Assembly: GCA_905373625.1 (NCBI GenBank)
Contig: CAJPTS010000026.1
Coordinates: 1-15,302, forward strand
DNA: 15,302 nucleotides
Direction: 5' to 3'
Source of the DNA: Bacteroidia bacterium
GTDB lineage: Bacteria; Bacteroidota; Bacteroidia; Bacteroidales; CAJPTX01
Part shown: piece after piece, positions 1-7,775 of the stretch
Numbering within the stretch: position 1 is the first letter of the stretch
How the letters are laid out: every line of letters begins with the position of its first letter
The notes under the pieces: model-generated
Databases searched by the model: none
The model's input: only the letters and a program-made list of their open reading frames with translations
What the model was told of the DNA's origin: nothing
Program-made: the position numbers and the translations under genes

Positions 1-1727
1 GTACTTTGCGTAATAAGAAGACGCAACTTCTGCAATGTACGATTTTGTTCACGCGCAATGGGGCATTCATGATAAAACTGGTTGAAGCGACAAGCTAAGT
101 CATAAATATAATTAGCAATTATTGCAGGACTTAACCTAGCGGCCGCCTCCTGTATGATACGTCCGTATTCATGCAACGCGATTATCAGAGCTCGTTCGTA
201 GCGATTTAAGCTAACTGCTTCCGTAGCCAAATCGGCTAATTCGTTGATTATACTTGCCTGCTTACGCAAAATAGATTTTCCTCTCGCACATGTGTACTGA
301 AGAAAGGGTCCAGTATTGCCGTTAAAATCGACCGATTCTTGGGGATTGAACATCATACCTTTCGCTGGGTCAACTTTCAACATAAAATATTTCAAAGCTC
401 CGAGTCCCACTTTTCGGTAGATATCCTTCGCTTCTTCGGGTGTAAGATCAGCTGTTTTACCCTGTTCTTGCCCAATTTTTGTGGCTTCTGCAATGAGCTC
501 TGCCACCAAATCGTCAGCATCAACGACAGTCCCCTCGCGAGACTTCATCTTTCCTTCGGGCAGTGTAATCATCCCATAACTGAGATGATAAATTCGCTCG
601 CTCCATTCGTAGCCTAATCGCGCTAAGAGTTTACGTAGTACTTGGAAGTGATATTCTTGCTCATTGCCCACCACGTAGACCATGTCGTCCAAATGGAACT
701 CATTGAAGCGCTCAACGGCAGTGCCCAGATCTTGCGTCATATAAACCGAGGTTCCATCGGAACGGAGCAACAACTTTTCATCTAATCCTTCGTCACGAAG
801 ATCTACCCAAACCGAGCCGTCGTCATGTCGCACCAGCACTCCACGCTTAAGCCCGTCTTCTACAATCTTTTTGCCTAATAGGTAGGTCTCAGACTCGTAG
901 TAAACTTTGTCAAAATGGATTCCGAGCGCCGCGTAAGTTTCATCAAACCCTTTGTATACCCACGCATTCATAGTAGCCCATAGGGAGCGGGTATCATTAT
1001 CTCCAGCTTCCCATTTCCGCAAAAGCTCTTGCGCTTCTAGCAGGATTGGGGCTTGTTTCTTAGCCTCCTCTTCAGTAATCCCTTTTGCTTCTAGCGCTTT
1101 TACTTCTTCGCGATAGGCTTTGTCAAAACGCACATAGTAATCACCTACAAAATGATCACCTTTTTGTTTCTTTGATTCAGGCGTCTCTGCATTTCCATAC
1201 CGCAACCATGCCACCATAGATTTACAGATGTGAATACCGCGGTCATTGACCAGATTGGCCATTATAACCTCCGTGCCCGCCGCCTCTAAAATGCGCGATA
1301 CAGACCACCCCAGCAGATTATTCCGTACATGCCCAAGATGTAAAGGTTTGTTCGTATTAGGCGAGCTATACTCCACCATTACTCTCCGCCCATTCTTTGG
1401 TGTAAAGCCCCATTGTTTAGCGTCACGAACCGAAAAAAGTCCTTGTAATAGGAACTCCGACCGAAGGGTAAGATTCAGAAACCCTTTTACGACATTGTAG
1501 CGCTCCACCTTATCAGAATGCGCAACCAACCACTGTCCGAGCTCATCTGCCAGAACCTCGGGCTTAGTACGTGCCAACTTTATCCAAGGGAAGACAACAA
1601 TGGTATAATCTCCCTCAAACTCTTCACGAGTGGTCTGTACCACTAACGGACTCAGATCAACATCAGCGCCAACACGCGCACAAAGCGCTCGTTCTAATTC
1701 GGCGCGAAGCTCTGTCAACAGATCCAT
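1..1727 (-). CDS. argS: Arginyl-tRNA synthetase, class I (C-terminus cut by window edge)
   Basis: Cytoplasmic enzyme that joins arginine to tRNA(Arg) using ATP. The frame starts at the ATG at 1727 and stays open to base 1, giving 575 complete codons; the family is about 580-600 aa, so probably only some 20 residues lie outside. Seen in the sequence: an N-terminal tRNA-binding region (about residues 1-90), the class I signature in SSPNTNKPLHLGHVRNN (HLGH at 130-133), and the KMSKS-equivalent loop KMKSREG (K393, M394), followed by a helical DALR-type anticodon-binding domain with FNQFYHECPI near the visible end. No in-frame ATG lies upstream before the secA stop, so this start is favoured. It lies 87 bp downstream of secA on the same strand, with no clear terminator between, so read-through from secA is plausible. 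Identity is firm; only the missing C-terminus is unknown. Confidence 0.97.
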   Translation of the reverse strand, partial: MDLLTELRAELERALCARVGADVDLSPLVVQTTREEFEGDYTIVVFPWIKLARTKPEVLADELGQWLVAHSDKVERYNVVKGFLNLTLRSEFLLQGLFSVRDAKQWGFTPKNGRRVMVEYSSPNTNKPLHLGHVRNNLLGWSVSRILEAAGTEVIMANLVNDRGIHICKSMVAWLRYGNAETPESKKQKGDHFVGDYYVRFDKAYREEVKALEAKGITEEEAKKQAPILLEAQELLRKWEAGDNDTRSLWATMNAWVYKGFDETYAALGIHFDKVYYESETYLLGKKIVEDGLKRGVLVRHDDGSVWVDLRDEGLDEKLLLRSDGTSVYMTQDLGTAVERFNEFHLDDMVYVVGNEQEYHFQVLRKLLARLGYEWSERIYHLSYGMITLPEGKMKSREGTVVDADDLVAELIAEATKIGQEQGKTADLTPEEAKDIYRKVGLGALKYFMLKVDPAKGMMFNPQESVDFNGNTGPFLQYTCARGKSILRKQASIINELADLATEAVSLNRYERALIIALHEYGRIIQEAAARLSPAIIANYIYDLACRFNQFYHECPIAREQNRTLQKLRLLITQS

Positions 1728-1814
1728 ACAATCAATGGAGAAATTAAAGATTTTAGCTCAACCTCTTTTCACAACTTTTACAGTCTCTGCTGTCCCATTT
1801 CTGAGCGAACGGGG

Positions 1815-4800
1815 CTATGCATTCGCTCCACAGCAGTTTTTATACTTTTTTCCACTTCCACAAGGGCAAGGGTCATTGCGCCCGATTTTTTGTTCGCGAT
1901 GCACTGGAGTGTGATTTACCTCTTTATGTTGCAACAGCGAAGCTGCCTCCTGCGCCGCTCGTCTCGCTGCTTCGCTCCCTGCACCGTCATCTCTCGTGGT
2001 TCGCAACTTTCGCTGCTCTTTCTGTGGTTGACGTCGTGCAGGCGCTTCCGACAGATCTCGTGTTTCATCAGCCTGTGGTAGGTGTACACGGAGAATGAGA
2101 CGTAGAACATCGCGATTCAACTCTTGCATCATCTTCTCGAAGAGCGAGTAGCCCTCGAATTTATAGATGATTAGCGGATCTTTCTGTTCGTAGGAGGCAT
2201 TCTGCACACTTTGTTTCAACTCGTCCATAGCCAACAAGTGTTGCTGCCAATGGCGGTCTATTTCATGCAAGATCACCGTACGCGAGATACCCCGTATCAG
2301 TTCACGCCCCTGCGATGCTACTGCACGCTTCAAATTAACCACAACATGGATTTCTTGTTTTCCGTCTGAAAGTGGCACAACGACGTTCTCGTAGCGATCG
2401 CCATGCGCTTCTTGTACACTTCGGAAAATAGGATAAGCACGTGCCGACATGGTAGACATACGCGATTTGTAGCGCTCCCATACTAAGTCGCGTAACAGAT
2501 CATTCAGTTTTTCTGCATCTGCACTGAAGTACTGCTCTTCCGTAATGGTATTTTCCATAGCAAACTCGCGCATCACAGCCATAGAGAACTCCGCATAGTC
2601 CTCACCGCCCGCATAGCTTGCGGCAATATCTTCGCATACGCTTTGCACGATATCAAACATATCTTCTTCGATGCGCTCGCCAAACAATGCGTTGCGACGT
2701 CTGGTATAGATACGCTCACGCTGCATGTTCATAACGTCGTCATATTCCAAGAGACGTTTACGTATACCGAAGTTGTTTTGCTCTACCTTCTGTTGCGCGC
2801 GTTCTATTGATTTAGAGATACGCGAGTGCTGAATAGCTTCCCCCTCTTTATGCCCGAGGAAGTCCATAATTTTAGCCAACCTATCAGAGCCAAAAAGGCG
2901 CATCAGATTATCTTCCAACGATACAAAGAATAGCGAAGAGCCAGGATCTCCTTGACGTCCCGAACGTCCGCGTAACTGCCTATCAACACGCCGCGACTCG
3001 TGACGTTCCGTCCCGATGATAGCCAGTCCTCCTGCTTCACGCACCTCGGGGCTCAGCTTAATATCTGTACCACGTCCCGCCATATTAGTAGCAATGGTCA
3101 CCGTACCTTTTTGCCCCGCTTGCGCCACAATTTCCGCCTCGCGCTGATGCTGCTTAGCATTGAGCACGTTATGAGGGATTTTTTTGAACTTCAACATACG
3201 GCTCAGCTGCTCAGAGATCTCGACCGAAGTAGTACCCACCAACACAGGACGCCCCTGCGCAACTAAACGTTCTATTTCTTCTATTACTGCAGCGAATTTC
3301 TCGCGCGTTGTTTTATAGATGATATCTGCTTGGTCATCTCGCTGTATCGGTTTGTTCGTCGGGATTACAACTACGTCCAGCTTGTATATATCCCACAACT
3401 CGCCCGCTTCTGTTTCCGCCGTACCCGTCATCCCCGAGAGTTTATGGTACATACGGAAATAGTTTTGCAGCGTGATGGTAGCAAACGTCTGGGTTGCAGC
3501 CTCTACTTTCACACGCTCCTTTGCCTCAATCGCTTGGTGCAAGCCGTCAGAATATCGGCGTCCCTCTAATACACGTCCTGTTTGCTCATCGACAATCTTT
3601 ACTTGGTTGTCTGTAATGACATATTCCACGTCACGTTCAAACATTGCGTAAGCGCGCAGGAGCTGTTGCACGGTGTGCAATCTTTCAGCCTTCATCGCAT
3701 ACTGACGCATCAACTCCTCATGCGCGCGTGCTTTTTCATCGCCTTCCAGTCCGCTTTGTTCCAATTCGGCAACTCGCGTAGCGAGATCAGGCAAAATAAA
3801 GAAGTCAGGATCAGAGACAGCCTTAGAAAGTACGTCTATCCCCTTATCGGTAAGTTCAACGGCATTCTGCTTTTCGTCTATTATAAAATACAACTCATCC
3901 GTGATGAGGTGCATATTTTTGTTGTTTTCCTGCATGTAGTAATTCTCGGTTTTCTGCCGTAGACTCTTCATGCCAGGCTCACTTTCAAACTTAATAAACG
4001 GTTTATACTTCGGTAAACCCTTGTAGACCCGTAGGAGTAACTTACCAGCTTCTTCGTTTTTTTCGTCAGCAGCAAGCTTTTTTGCTTCAGCCAAAATATT
4101 AGTAATGAGTTTCTGCTGAGCCGCCACGAGCTGCTCGACCTGTGGGCGGAATTCTTCAAATAATTGATCATTTCCTCTCGCCGTAGGTCCAGAGATTATC
4201 AAAGGCGTACGTGCGTCATCAATTAAGACAGAATCAACCTCATCTACAATGGCGTAGTTATGCTTTCGTTGCACGAGTCCTTGTGCATCAAAGACCATGT
4301 TATCGCGCAAATAATCAAAGCCGAACTCATTATTCGTACCAAATGTAATATCTGCTTGGTAAGCCTTACGTCTTGCTTCACTACTCGGGTCGTGCAAGTC
4401 GATACAATCTACGCTCAAGCCATGGAATTCATAGAGAGGACCCATCCACTCGGAGTCACGTCGAGCCAAATAGTCATTTACCGTTACAACGTGCACGCCA
4501 CGTCCGGGCAAAGCATTCAAAAAGACGGGTAACGTAGCAACAAGCGTTTTCCCCTCGCCCGTAGACATTTCTGCGATTTTGCCTTGATGCAAGACAAGCC
4601 CCCCGATGAGCTGCACGTCGTAGTGGATCATATCCCACGTGATCTCTGTACCACCCGCACGCCAATGATTCTGATAGATTGCCTTGTCTCCTTCGATGCG
4701 TAAGAAGTCTTTACCCGCGCCCGCGAGTTGACGATCAAAATCTGAGGCAGTTACCACAATCTCCTCGTTCTGTGCAAAGCGTTTTGCGGTCTCTCGTACC

Positions 4801-5147
4801 AAAGCAAATACTTCTGGCAGGACATCGTTTAGCACCTCTTCTATGAGGTCTAATATTTCTTTTTCCAGCTTATCTATCTGCCTGAAGATCTCTTCACGCT
4901 GTTCGAGGTTAAGCTCTTCGCTATCGAGTTTTTCTCGGAGTTTAGCAATTTCGGTTTCTTGCGGGGCAAAGTGTTCGTAGATTCTTGTACGTATGGCTTG
5001 TACCGCGCTCCGCAACTCATCTGGCGAGGCATTATTATAGCGCTCTCCTGCCGCATTTACTGTAGCGACGATCGGCATTAAAGCCTTCAAATCTCGTTCA
5101 GATTTAGTGCCAAAAAGAGCAGAAATCACGCTTTTAATTACACTCAT
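1815..5147 (-). CDS. secA: SecA, preprotein translocase ATPase (long Bacteroidota form)
   Basis: Motor ATPase of the Sec pathway; it drives unfolded preproteins through SecYEG at the inner membrane. The product is 1110 aa against about 900 in E. coli. Seen in order: N-terminal segment, an extra charged helical insert (about residues 60-110), Walker A MSTGEGKT (194-201), Walker B DEVD (302-305), a preprotein-crosslinking region with another insert rich in lysine and alanine (about 335-440), GMTGTAETE, GRGTDIKL, the arginine-finger motif RGRSGRQGDPG (near 725), a scaffold/wing region, and a C-terminal SEC-C zinc motif CPCGSGKKYKNCC (C1094, C1096, C1105, C1106). The extra length matches what is known of Bacteroidota SecA. 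Transcription runs away from the 666-bp region at 5148-5813, where a TACTTTTG box (5206-5213, minus strand) could be its -7 element. argS follows it. Confidence 0.98.
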   Translation of the reverse strand: MSVIKSVISALFGTKSERDLKALMPIVATVNAAGERYNNASPDELRSAVQAIRTRIYEHFAPQETEIAKLREKLDSEELNLEQREEIFRQIDKLEKEILDLIEEVLNDVLPEVFALVRETAKRFAQNEEIVVTASDFDRQLAGAGKDFLRIEGDKAIYQNHWRAGGTEITWDMIHYDVQLIGGLVLHQGKIAEMSTGEGKTLVATLPVFLNALPGRGVHVVTVNDYLARRDSEWMGPLYEFHGLSVDCIDLHDPSSEARRKAYQADITFGTNNEFGFDYLRDNMVFDAQGLVQRKHNYAIVDEVDSVLIDDARTPLIISGPTARGNDQLFEEFRPQVEQLVAAQQKLITNILAEAKKLAADEKNEEAGKLLLRVYKGLPKYKPFIKFESEPGMKSLRQKTENYYMQENNKNMHLITDELYFIIDEKQNAVELTDKGIDVLSKAVSDPDFFILPDLATRVAELEQSGLEGDEKARAHEELMRQYAMKAERLHTVQQLLRAYAMFERDVEYVITDNQVKIVDEQTGRVLEGRRYSDGLHQAIEAKERVKVEAATQTFATITLQNYFRMYHKLSGMTGTAETEAGELWDIYKLDVVVIPTNKPIQRDDQADIIYKTTREKFAAVIEEIERLVAQGRPVLVGTTSVEISEQLSRMLKFKKIPHNVLNAKQHQREAEIVAQAGQKGTVTIATNMAGRGTDIKLSPEVREAGGLAIIGTERHESRRVDRQLRGRSGRQGDPGSSLFFVSLEDNLMRLFGSDRLAKIMDFLGHKEGEAIQHSRISKSIERAQQKVEQNNFGIRKRLLEYDDVMNMQRERIYTRRRNALFGERIEEDMFDIVQSVCEDIAASYAGGEDYAEFSMAVMREFAMENTITEEQYFSADAEKLNDLLRDLVWERYKSRMSTMSARAYPIFRSVQEAHGDRYENVVVPLSDGKQEIHVVVNLKRAVASQGRELIRGISRTVILHEIDRHWQQHLLAMDELKQSVQNASYEQKDPLIIYKFEGYSLFEKMMQELNRDVLRLILRVHLPQADETRDLSEAPARRQPQKEQRKLRTTRDDGAGSEAARRAAQEAASLLQHKEVNHTPVHREQKIGRNDPCPCGSGKKYKNCCGANA

Positions 5148-5205
5148 ATTCTATTTCCTAACAATCTTATGACTCATACACGCACGTAGCCCCACGGCAT
5201 ATACA

Positions 5206-5213
5206 CAAAAGTA
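5206..5213 (-). promoter_or_regulatory. Possible -7 box of the secA promoter
   Basis: Read on the minus strand this is TACTTTTG, a full match to the Bacteroidota -7 consensus TAnnTTTG. It lies about 58 bases before the secA ATG, a reasonable leader length. No good TTTG-type -33 element was found 19-21 bases upstream. The box sits inside an inverted repeat (CGGCATAT/ATATGCCG), which could be an operator. An 8-bp box with four fixed positions beyond TA can occur by chance. Confidence 0.4.
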
Positions 5214-5284
5214 TACATATTTTGAGTATGGCGGTACGTTACGCAACTGTGGGTAACAAACGATATGCCGACGCAGAGGAGCAC

Positions 5285-5299
5285 ATGTCATTCTGACAT
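5285..5299. repeat. Perfect short dyad ATGTCA-TTC-TGACAT
   Basis: Two 6-bp arms in perfect inverted order with a 3-base spacer. It could be a small hairpin or a regulator binding site. It is also the left end of an 80-90 bp stretch bounded by GTCATT copies at 5287-5292 and 5369-5374, so it may belong to a dispersed repeat instead. Confidence 0.45.
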
Positions 5300-5398
5300 A
5301 ACCCATCTCACGAGGGAATTATCGTAACGCATGTATTCGCTCGAAAGACGAGGAACGAAACGAATGAGGTCATTGCACGGAAAAATTGTATAACTCCG

Positions 5399-5428
5399 TG
5401 ATTTATATTAACCTATTGCTATAAATCA
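5399..5428. promoter_or_regulatory. Operator-like 9-bp dyad
   Basis: TGATTTATA (5399-5407) and TATAAATCA (5420-5428) are perfect reverse complements, separated by 12 bases. The half-site centres are 21 bp apart, about two helical turns, which suits a dimeric DNA-binding protein. As RNA it would form an A/U-rich hairpin. It lies just upstream of the possible short ORF at 5447 and overlaps by two bases a second dyad, CACGGA/TCCGTG (5376-5400). The bound protein, if any, is unknown. Confidence 0.45.
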
Positions 5429-5446
5429 GAATAAAAATTAGGTGAA

Positions 5447-5500
5447 ATGAAAGCGCGTGGCGAAAAGAGAGCTACCATCGTAGATGTTGTACCTGCGTAA
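5447..5500 (+). CDS. Possible 17-codon small ORF (leader-peptide candidate)
   Basis: ATG at 5447 to TAA at 5498-5500 would encode MKARGEKRATIVDVVPA. A purine-rich TTAGGTGAA precedes the start and could serve as a weak ribosome binding site. The stop is followed after 27 bases by a 9-bp hairpin (5528-5550). That arrangement resembles leader ORFs that control some ABC-F genes, but the perfect promoter box at 5786-5793 would bypass it. There is no homology evidence, and an ORF of this size often occurs by chance. Confidence 0.2.
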   Translation: MKARGEKRATIVDVVPA

Positions 5501-5527
5501 CAGACACAAGCATTTAGCCTTTAATGT

Positions 5528-5550
5528 GCCCTATTGTATCGCAATGGGGC
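5528..5550 (+). other. 9-bp RNA hairpin without U-tract
   Basis: GCCCTATTG (5528-5536), loop TATCG, CAATGGGGC (5542-5550). Read as plus-strand RNA all nine positions pair, one as U-G; read on the minus strand the same position is a C-A mismatch, so the plus strand is favoured. It is followed by AAAAGAG, which can pair with CTCTTTT at 5592-5598 and extend the structure. No T-run follows, so it is not a standard intrinsic terminator. It may be part of a structured leader or small RNA. Confidence 0.45.
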
Positions 5551-5667
5551 AAAAGAGGGTATAAAAGCGTTAAGGAGATTTAGTGCATTGGCTCTTTTAA
5601 GTGCAAAAAAAGCTTTCAAAACAGGTGTAGAAAAGAATGAAGTAATTGTTCCCCTCCTCTTTACACA

Positions 5668-5691
5668 ACTCTTAACTCTTCACTTTTAACT
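5668..5691. repeat. Short tandem 7-mer block
   Basis: Three consecutive 7-base units, ACTCTTA, ACTCTTC and ACTTTTA, followed by ACT. The 11-mer CACTTTTAACT that overlaps the last unit occurs again at 5747-5757. Short low-complexity runs of this kind can change length by slippage; no function can be read from it. Confidence 0.5.
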
Positions 5692-5785
5692 AGCGTCCGC
5701 AAAGAGCATATACCTAGCTTTTAGTTTTTTTACTTACGCTACTGCACACTTTTAACTTCCTCCCGCAAGTCCCTAGCAAATCGCG

Positions 5786-5793
5786 TATCTTTG
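5786..5793 (+). promoter_or_regulatory. -7 promoter box of the ABC-F/rlmB/pdxB unit
   Basis: TATCTTTG is a perfect match to the Bacteroidota -7 consensus TAnnTTTG and ends 20 bases before the ABC-F ATG. The transcript would therefore have a leader of only about 10-15 bases. No strong TTTG lies 19-21 bases upstream, so the -33 element is weak or absent. The same 8-mer precedes recQ. Confidence 0.6.
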
Positions 5794-5813
5794 CGAAAGG
5801 AATAAGATGGGAG

Positions 5814-7775
5814 ATGATTTCTTTGGATCATGTTGGAGTCCGCTTTCAGGGGGTGGATCTCTTTTCAGACATTTCATTATTGATTGGTGCACGAGATCGT
5901 ATAGGTCTTGTCGGTCGCAATGGCACGGGGAAGAGTACCCTCTTCCGTATAATTTGTGGCGAACTAGATCCTAGTGAAGGTAATGTGGCTCGTGCCGCAG
6001 ATCTGGCTATCGGTCATCTGGCGCAGCACATAGCCTATACAGACACACGAAGTATACTGGAAGAAACGCTTTCGGCGTTTGGCGAACTAAAGGCGTTGGA
6101 AGCTAAAATCGCGCATCTCGAAGCTCTGTTGCAAAGCGGAGACTATCAGGATGCTGAGGAAGCGACTGAGATGGCTGTACGTCTAGCAGAGCTCACGGAG
6201 CAACATCACCTCATGGGTGGTGCACAGCAAGAGGCGCAAGCGGAACAGACGTTACTGGGGTTAGGTTTTGAGCGAGAGCAGTTCTCACACCCCACCTCAA
6301 CTCTGAGCGGCGGCTGGCGTATGCGTGTGGAACTGGCAAAAATTCTGTTGGCTGGTGCAGATCTTTTGCTCCTTGATGAGCCTACGAACCACTTGGATAT
6401 TGAGTCCATTCAGTGGCTAGAAGATTATTTGAAAGGGTATCGGGGAGCTCTGGTTCTAATCTCGCACGATCGGCGCTTCTTAGATACCGTTACAACGAAA
6501 ACGGTAGAGATCTCGCTCAAACACGCCTATTCGTTCAACGTACCTTATACGAAATTTAAGGCACTGCGTGCCGAACAGCGCGAGCAGCAACTCGCCGCAT
6601 ATGAAAATCAACAAGAGTTGATAGAGAAGACCGAGGACTTTATCGAACGCTTCCGTTACAAGCCGACAAAATCTAACCAAGTACAAGCGCGCATCAAGCA
6701 GTTGGAAAAATTGGAGCGCATTGAAGTCGAGGAAGAAGATAATGCACACCTACACGTTCGTTTCCCAGATGCTCCGCGTTCGGGCGACGTGGTAGTCTCG
6801 GCTCAAGATGTTGGGAAGAGGTTTGGAGAGCACGTGGTATTTCGTGGCGCAAACGTCACAATACGTCGTGGCGAAAAGGTGGCTTTTGTGGGACGCAATG
6901 GCGAGGGAAAGACAACGCTGGTGCGTTGTATTAAAGGCGAACTCCCGTACGAAGAGGGCTCACTGAAAGTGGGGCATAATGTTCTGTTGGGGTATTTTGC
7001 CCAGAACCAGAAGGCGGTGTTAAACCCGGAACGAACGGTTTACGATACCATTGATGAGGTGGCTACTGGCGATATCCGTACAAAGATACGCGATATACTG
7101 GCTGCTTTTCTTTTTCGTGGTGAAGACATAGATAAAAAGGTACAGGTTCTCTCGGGTGGCGAACGCAATCGGTTAGCTATGGCAAAACTCATGCTCCGCC
7201 CCTATAACCTTTTGATACTTGATGAGCCGACCAATCACCTAGATATGCAAGCGAAAGACGTATTGAAGCAAGCGTTACTCAAGTACAACGGTACGTTAAT
7301 CCTGGTATCGCACGACCGTGATTTCTTGGATGGACTCGTCGAGAAAGTTTATGAGTTCTCGCACGGACATGTATACGAACATCTGGGAGGCATCAATGTG
7401 TTTTTGGAACACCGACGCATGCAGAGCATGGAGGAACTGAACCAAGCACGCGCGAAAAAAGAAGATCGTCAGCAAAAGACAAAAGGTAATACGGAAAAAA
7501 GTGCGGGCGAGAAATGGAAGCAAAAAAAACAGCACGAAAACGAGCTCAATAAACGACGGAAGTCTATCGCACGTCTGGAGGAACAGATCGCATCGCATGA
7601 ATCGCAACTCAAAACATTGGAAGAAAAGATGGCACATCTCAATGAGCAGTCCGACCCCCAATTGCTAGTTCGCGAATATGAAAAGATACAAGCAGAAAAC
7701 AACTCCCTGTTGAAACAATGGGAAGAGGAATGTTACGAATTGGAGATTGTTGAAAATGAGGGATTACCAGAATAA
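5814..7775 (+). CDS. ABC-F family ATP-binding protein (ribosome-associated, Uup/YdiF-like)
   Basis: Soluble ATPase with two ABC domains and no membrane segments, of the ABC-F class, which acts at the ribosomal E site rather than in transport. 653 aa. First domain: Walker A GRNGTGKS (34-41), signature LSGGW (164-168), Walker B LLLDEPTNHLD (185-195). The linker (about 235-310) carries FIERFRYKPTKSNQVQARIK, typical of the P-site tRNA-interacting motif. Second domain: Walker A GRNGEGKT (360-367), signature LSGGE (446-450), DEPTNHLD (470-477). A lysine/glutamate-rich coiled coil fills about 540-645. The start at 5814 is chosen because the ATG at 5807 is in another frame. Neighbouring rlmB fits a ribosomal role. 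The exact subfamily, and whether it is a housekeeping factor or one protecting against antibiotics, cannot be decided; housekeeping is likelier. Confidence 0.92.
   Translation: MISLDHVGVRFQGVDLFSDISLLIGARDRIGLVGRNGTGKSTLFRIICGELDPSEGNVARAADLAIGHLAQHIAYTDTRSILEETLSAFGELKALEAKIAHLEALLQSGDYQDAEEATEMAVRLAELTEQHHLMGGAQQEAQAEQTLLGLGFEREQFSHPTSTLSGGWRMRVELAKILLAGADLLLLDEPTNHLDIESIQWLEDYLKGYRGALVLISHDRRFLDTVTTKTVEISLKHAYSFNVPYTKFKALRAEQREQQLAAYENQQELIEKTEDFIERFRYKPTKSNQVQARIKQLEKLERIEVEEEDNAHLHVRFPDAPRSGDVVVSAQDVGKRFGEHVVFRGANVTIRRGEKVAFVGRNGEGKTTLVRCIKGELPYEEGSLKVGHNVLLGYFAQNQKAVLNPERTVYDTIDEVATGDIRTKIRDILAAFLFRGEDIDKKVQVLSGGERNRLAMAKLMLRPYNLLILDEPTNHLDMQAKDVLKQALLKYNGTLILVSHDRDFLDGLVEKVYEFSHGHVYEHLGGINVFLEHRRMQSMEELNQARAKKEDRQQKTKGNTEKSAGEKWKQKKQHENELNKRRKSIARLEEQIASHESQLKTLEEKMAHLNEQSDPQLLVREYEKIQAENNSLLKQWEEECYELEIVENEGLPE

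Larger units (their letters stand above)
5148..5813. other. Divergent intergenic region between secA and the ABC-F gene
   Basis: This 666-bp stretch separates two outward-facing genes and holds no recognised gene. It contains a possible -7 box for each flanking gene, one possible 17-codon ORF (5447-5500) and many inverted repeats: CGGCATAT/ATATGCCG (5195-5202, 5263-5270), GTTAC/GTAAC (5238-5242, 5253-5257), ATGTCA-TTC-TGACAT (5285-5299), CACGGA/TCCGTG (5376-5381, 5395-5400), a 9-bp dyad at 5399-5428, a 9-bp hairpin at 5528-5550, AAAAGAG/CTCTTTT (5551-5557, 5592-5598) and TAGCGT/ACGCTA (5691-5696, 5736-5741). A tandem 7-mer block lies at 5668-5691. No tRNA-like cloverleaf was found. The density of symmetry suggests regulation or a small RNA, but this is inference; a decayed repeat element is also possible. 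Confidence 0.8.

Noticed and set aside
3582..3962. Open frame of 126 codons on the plus strand
   Set aside because: It is antisense to secA, whose conserved motifs run through the region; the hydrophobic look comes from reading lysine/glutamate codons in reverse.
5725..5731. T7 run as an intrinsic terminator on the plus strand
   Set aside because: The sequence before it offers only a 3-bp CTA/TAG stem, too weak for a terminator.
5148..5813. tRNA, 6S RNA, SRP RNA or riboswitch
   Set aside because: No cloverleaf with a T-loop consensus and no recognisable conserved core of these RNAs was found by eye; a covariance-model search would be decisive.
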